A DNA stretch of 23,201 nt from Lachnospiraceae bacterium (GTDB lineage Bacteria; Bacillota; Clostridia; Lachnospirales; Lachnospiraceae), in assembly GCA_017412265.1 (NCBI GenBank), contig JAFPYK010000172.1, positions 1 to 23,201 of the forward strand, read 5' to 3'. Numbering within the stretch: position 1 is the stretch's first letter; each line of letters begins with the position of its first letter. The position numbers were made by a program, and so were the translations under genes. The notes beneath the pieces were generated by a model. That model saw only the letters and a list, made by a program, of their open reading frames with translations, did no database searches and was not told the origin of the DNA. This document shows, piece after piece, positions 21,103 through 23,201 of this stretch.

Positions 21103-22557
21103 ATGGGAAGTAAGATACTGGAACTGCTTAAGACAATTGACGATGTGATGTATTTCCCGATTCTGCTGATCGTGATGGCTGTTGCAGGCATCTATTTCTC
21201 CGCAAGAACCGGATTTGTACAGCTTCGCCTGTTCGGAGAGTCCTGCCGCCTGGTCGGGGAGCCGCCGAAGAATACCGGCAAGAAAAGCGTCTCTTCCTTC
21301 CAGGCACTGATGGTATCGACAGCCTCGCGGGTGGGTACCGGCAATATTGTCGGCGTTTCCACGGCGATCTGCGTCGGAGGCCCGGGCGCATGCTTCTGGA
21401 TGTGGGTCATGTGCATCCTGACGGCAGCCTCTGCATTTGTCGAGAGTACTCTTGCCCAGATCTACAAGAGAAAGGACGCGGACGGCGCCTGCTACGGCGG
21501 CCCGGCTTATTATATCGAGAAAGCGCTTCACGCGCCCTGGCTGTCCGTCATCTTCTGTATCTTCCTGATTTTGACTTATGCGTTCGGCTTCAACCTTCTC
21601 TGCGCCTACAACCTCCAGTCGACATTTGAGGCCTATCCGTTCTACGCGGCGCAGATGCTGGATCTGGGAGGCCGTAAGGTGAGCCTGACCGCAGTGATCA
21701 TCGGTGCGGTACTGATGCTTCTCGTCGGATACTGCCTCCTCGGCGGCGGCAAGCGTGTCGTGCGCCTGACCGAACTGGTCGTGCCGGTGATGGGAATCGC
21801 CTATGTGATCTTATCCCTCATCGTGATCGGGGCTCACATCACGCATGTTCCCGCGATGTTCGGCGAGATCATCCGGGACGCGTTTAATTTCCGGGCGATT
21901 TTCGGCGGCATCTCCGGCTCCTGCCTGGTATATGGGATTAAGCGCGGTCTGTACTCCAATGAAGCCGGTGTCGGCTCAGCGCCGAATGCATCGGCCTCTG
22001 CGGTCGTGACACATCCCGCGAAGCAAGGCCTGGTGCAGACGCTCTCGGTCTACATCGACACTCTTCTGCTGTGCACGGCCACCGCGCTGATGTGTCTGAG
22101 TTCCGGTGTGGAACGTTCCGAGGCCGTCTCCGGCGCCCCTTATGTCCAGAATGCCCTCTCCACCGTGTTCGGACGGCTCGGGCCGGTTTTTATCACGGCT
22201 GCGATGGTACTCTTCGCCTTCACGACGCTGATCGGCAACCTCTATTACGTGGACAATGTCCTGGCTTACTTAAACGGCAAGAAGATGCCTTCCGAGAACT
22301 TCCTGCGCTGGTTCCACCTGGGCTGCGCGGCAGTCATCTTCTTCGGAACCGTCATCCCGATGGATGCGGCCTGGGCGCTTGCAGACATTACGATGGGCGG
22401 CATGACACTGATCAACCTGCCGGCCTGCCTTCTGCTGGGACATGTGGCAGTCCGGACACTGAAGGATTACGAGAAGCAGAAAAAAGCCGGGAAGGATCCG
22501 GTGTTTCGCGCGAAAGATATCGGCCTGGATACCGACAACCTGGATTACTGGAAATAA
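21103..22557 (+). CDS. Alanine/glycine:cation symporter family (AGCS) protein
   Basis: A 484-residue inner-membrane transporter with about ten to eleven helices that couples Na+ (or H+) entry to uptake of alanine, glycine or a related small amino acid. SRVGTGNIVGV (75-85) and GLYSNEAGVGSAPNA (282-296) are the family signatures. GGPAYYIEKAL (132-142) is also conserved. The C-terminus ends in a hydrophilic tail. The ATG at 21103 is favoured because GGAGG lies 8 bases ahead; the GTG at 21100 is in frame and equally compatible. It diverges from the asparaginase operon, sharing about 147 bases of upstream DNA. It ends in a strong terminator, and its neighbours are amino-acid catabolic genes. Substrate preference is not readable. 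Confidence 0.93.
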   Translation: MGSKILELLKTIDDVMYFPILLIVMAVAGIYFSARTGFVQLRLFGESCRLVGEPPKNTGKKSVSSFQALMVSTASRVGTGNIVGVSTAICVGGPGACFWMWVMCILTAASAFVESTLAQIYKRKDADGACYGGPAYYIEKALHAPWLSVIFCIFLILTYAFGFNLLCAYNLQSTFEAYPFYAAQMLDLGGRKVSLTAVIIGAVLMLLVGYCLLGGGKRVVRLTELVVPVMGIAYVILSLIVIGAHITHVPAMFGEIIRDAFNFRAIFGGISGSCLVYGIKRGLYSNEAGVGSAPNASASAVVTHPAKQGLVQTLSVYIDTLLLCTATALMCLSSGVERSEAVSGAPYVQNALSTVFGRLGPVFITAAMVLFAFTTLIGNLYYVDNVLAYLNGKKMPSENFLRWFHLGCAAVIFFGTVIPMDAAWALADITMGGMTLINLPACLLLGHVAVRTLKDYEKQKKAGKDPVFRAKDIGLDTDNLDYWK

Positions 22558-22580
22558 ATGATACCGATTCGCATGAAAAC

Positions 22581-22620
22581 AGGGCACGTGAAAAACGCTA
22601 TTATTTCACGTGCCCTTTCT
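22581..22620. terminator. Bidirectional intrinsic terminator between the AGCS symporter and LUD genes
   Basis: AGGGCACGTGAAA (22581-22593) is fully complementary to TTTCACGTGCCCT (22604-22616), a 13-bp stem with a 10-base loop followed on the plus strand by TTCTTATG. It lies 23 bases past the symporter stop and 48 bases past the LUD stop on the opposite strand. Confidence 0.85.
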
Positions 22621-22664
22621 TATGTTCTCTTCTATATCCTCCCGCGAGGGAACCCTCTGCAATA

Positions 22665-23201
22665 TCAGAATCCGAGATTGTCATTGACCAGAATCACGTG
22701 GATTCTTCCTTCGTGTCTGGAAAAACGCGTGATCAGGAACTGGCAGCAGATCGTATCCGGGGATTTGCAGTTGAAACATGCCCCGGTTTTGGAGCAAGGT
22801 GTGCTGAGTCCGAAGCGCGCGGCATTGATCGGAGCCGCGACATTTCTGGCCCTCTTCATGGCTCCGTCCACATCCCCGCAGACCTTGTTCATGCCGACGA
22901 TACAGATCACCTTCTTCGGCCCGTACGCCAGCGCGGACACCCGGTTGGAGTTGCCGTCGATGTTGACCATGATTCCGTCATTGGTAATCGCGTTGGCACT
23001 CATCAGATACACATCCGCGTCATAGGCAGCAAGATAAGCTGCTCTCCGGTCCTCGATCTCGTTCCGGTCGATATAGTTGTAATTGCCCTTCTTTAATGCG
23101 TCCACAAGGCCGATCTCGGCGACGCTCATGCCGCCGCCCATCGTGATTGTGGAACCCTCCGGGATCAGGGAAAGCGCCAGAGATAAGGCTTCTTCCTTAT
23201 C
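22665..23201 (-). CDS. LUD domain-containing protein (partial, N-terminus off the right edge)
   Basis: Only the last 178 residues are visible; the frame is open to the window edge. The protein matches small LUD-domain (LutC/YkgG-like, DUF162) proteins. It has EGSTITMGGGMSVAEIGL at the left of the visible part, NAITNDGIMVNIDGNSNRV in the middle, and GPKKVICIVGMNKV. The C-terminus has a cysteine-rich segment, TPCSKTGACFNCKSPDTICC, typical of the stand-alone LUD group and probably metal-binding. LutC relatives take part in lactate oxidation complexes, but this subgroup usually occurs without LutA and LutB, and its role is unclear. A bidirectional terminator follows its stop. Upstream context is unknown. 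Confidence 0.88.
   Translation of the reverse strand, partial: DKEEALSLALSLIPEGSTITMGGGMSVAEIGLVDALKKGNYNYIDRNEIEDRRAAYLAAYDADVYLMSANAITNDGIMVNIDGNSNRVSALAYGPKKVICIVGMNKVCGDVDGAMKRARNVAAPINAARFGLSTPCSKTGACFNCKSPDTICCQFLITRFSRHEGRIHVILVNDNLGF

Noticed and set aside
22646..22657. GAGGG-AA-CCCTC inverted repeat after the LUD gene
   Set aside because: The 2-base loop is too tight for a stable hairpin, and the nearby 13-bp stem terminator explains termination.

Overview
The window looks like a chromosomal segment of a fairly GC-rich Firmicute, most likely a gut-type Clostridia/Lachnospiraceae member. The evidence is a tyrosine T-box riboswitch in front of tyrS, a DivIVA-type coiled-coil protein, a NusG domain II protein, DUF3783 and DUF3267 proteins, an LUD-domain protein, strong AGGAGG-type ribosome binding sites and short rho-independent terminators. 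I assign no genus. I see no rRNA, tRNA, CRISPR array, transposase, integrase or phage gene. Gene packing is tight (about 93% coding), as in core chromosome.

Layout. Positions 1-10407 are all on the minus strand. In transcription order they hold: a Mn-type cation diffusion facilitator, two tandem MgtC/SapB proteins and a DUF3783 protein (10407 to 7427); a stand-alone IolC-like sugar kinase with its own promoter and terminator (7368 to 6343); a DivIVA-like protein and a sigma-like/acidic/single-TM membrane protein (6144 to 4189); an RlmI-like methyltransferase, a short YqeY-like protein and a P-loop kinase (4043 to 1763); and T-box-tyrS-NusG_II (1731 to the left edge). A divergent promoter region at 10408-10575 starts the plus-strand pair of acyltransferase/zinc-ribbon protein and GltS-type symporter (10576-13125). 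These converge on a bidirectional terminator with GH31 glycosidase and aminopeptidase C, which are transcribed leftward from 16566. A glycerate 2-kinase diverges from aminopeptidase C (16727-17965) and converges on DUF3267 metalloprotease, L-serine dehydratase and L-asparaginase (20955 to 18046). An alanine/glycine:sodium symporter diverges from asparaginase (21103-22557) and converges on a partial LUD gene at the right edge.

Function. The right half reads as amino-acid scavenging and fermentation: peptide trimming (PepC), uptake (GltS, AGCS), deamination (asparaginase, serine dehydratase) and carbon entry (glycerate kinase). The left half is translation and RNA modification, metal homeostasis and cell-pole or envelope functions.

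I did not find a clear new multi-gene system. The best leads are: a membrane-anchored protein with a degenerate sigma-70 region-2-like domain, paired with a DivIVA-like protein; a YihQ-like GH31 enzyme in which the sulfonate-binding arginine is replaced by glutamine; a PlsC-zinc ribbon-PH-like fusion; and a hairpin that appears to mask the ribosome binding site of the cation transporter.
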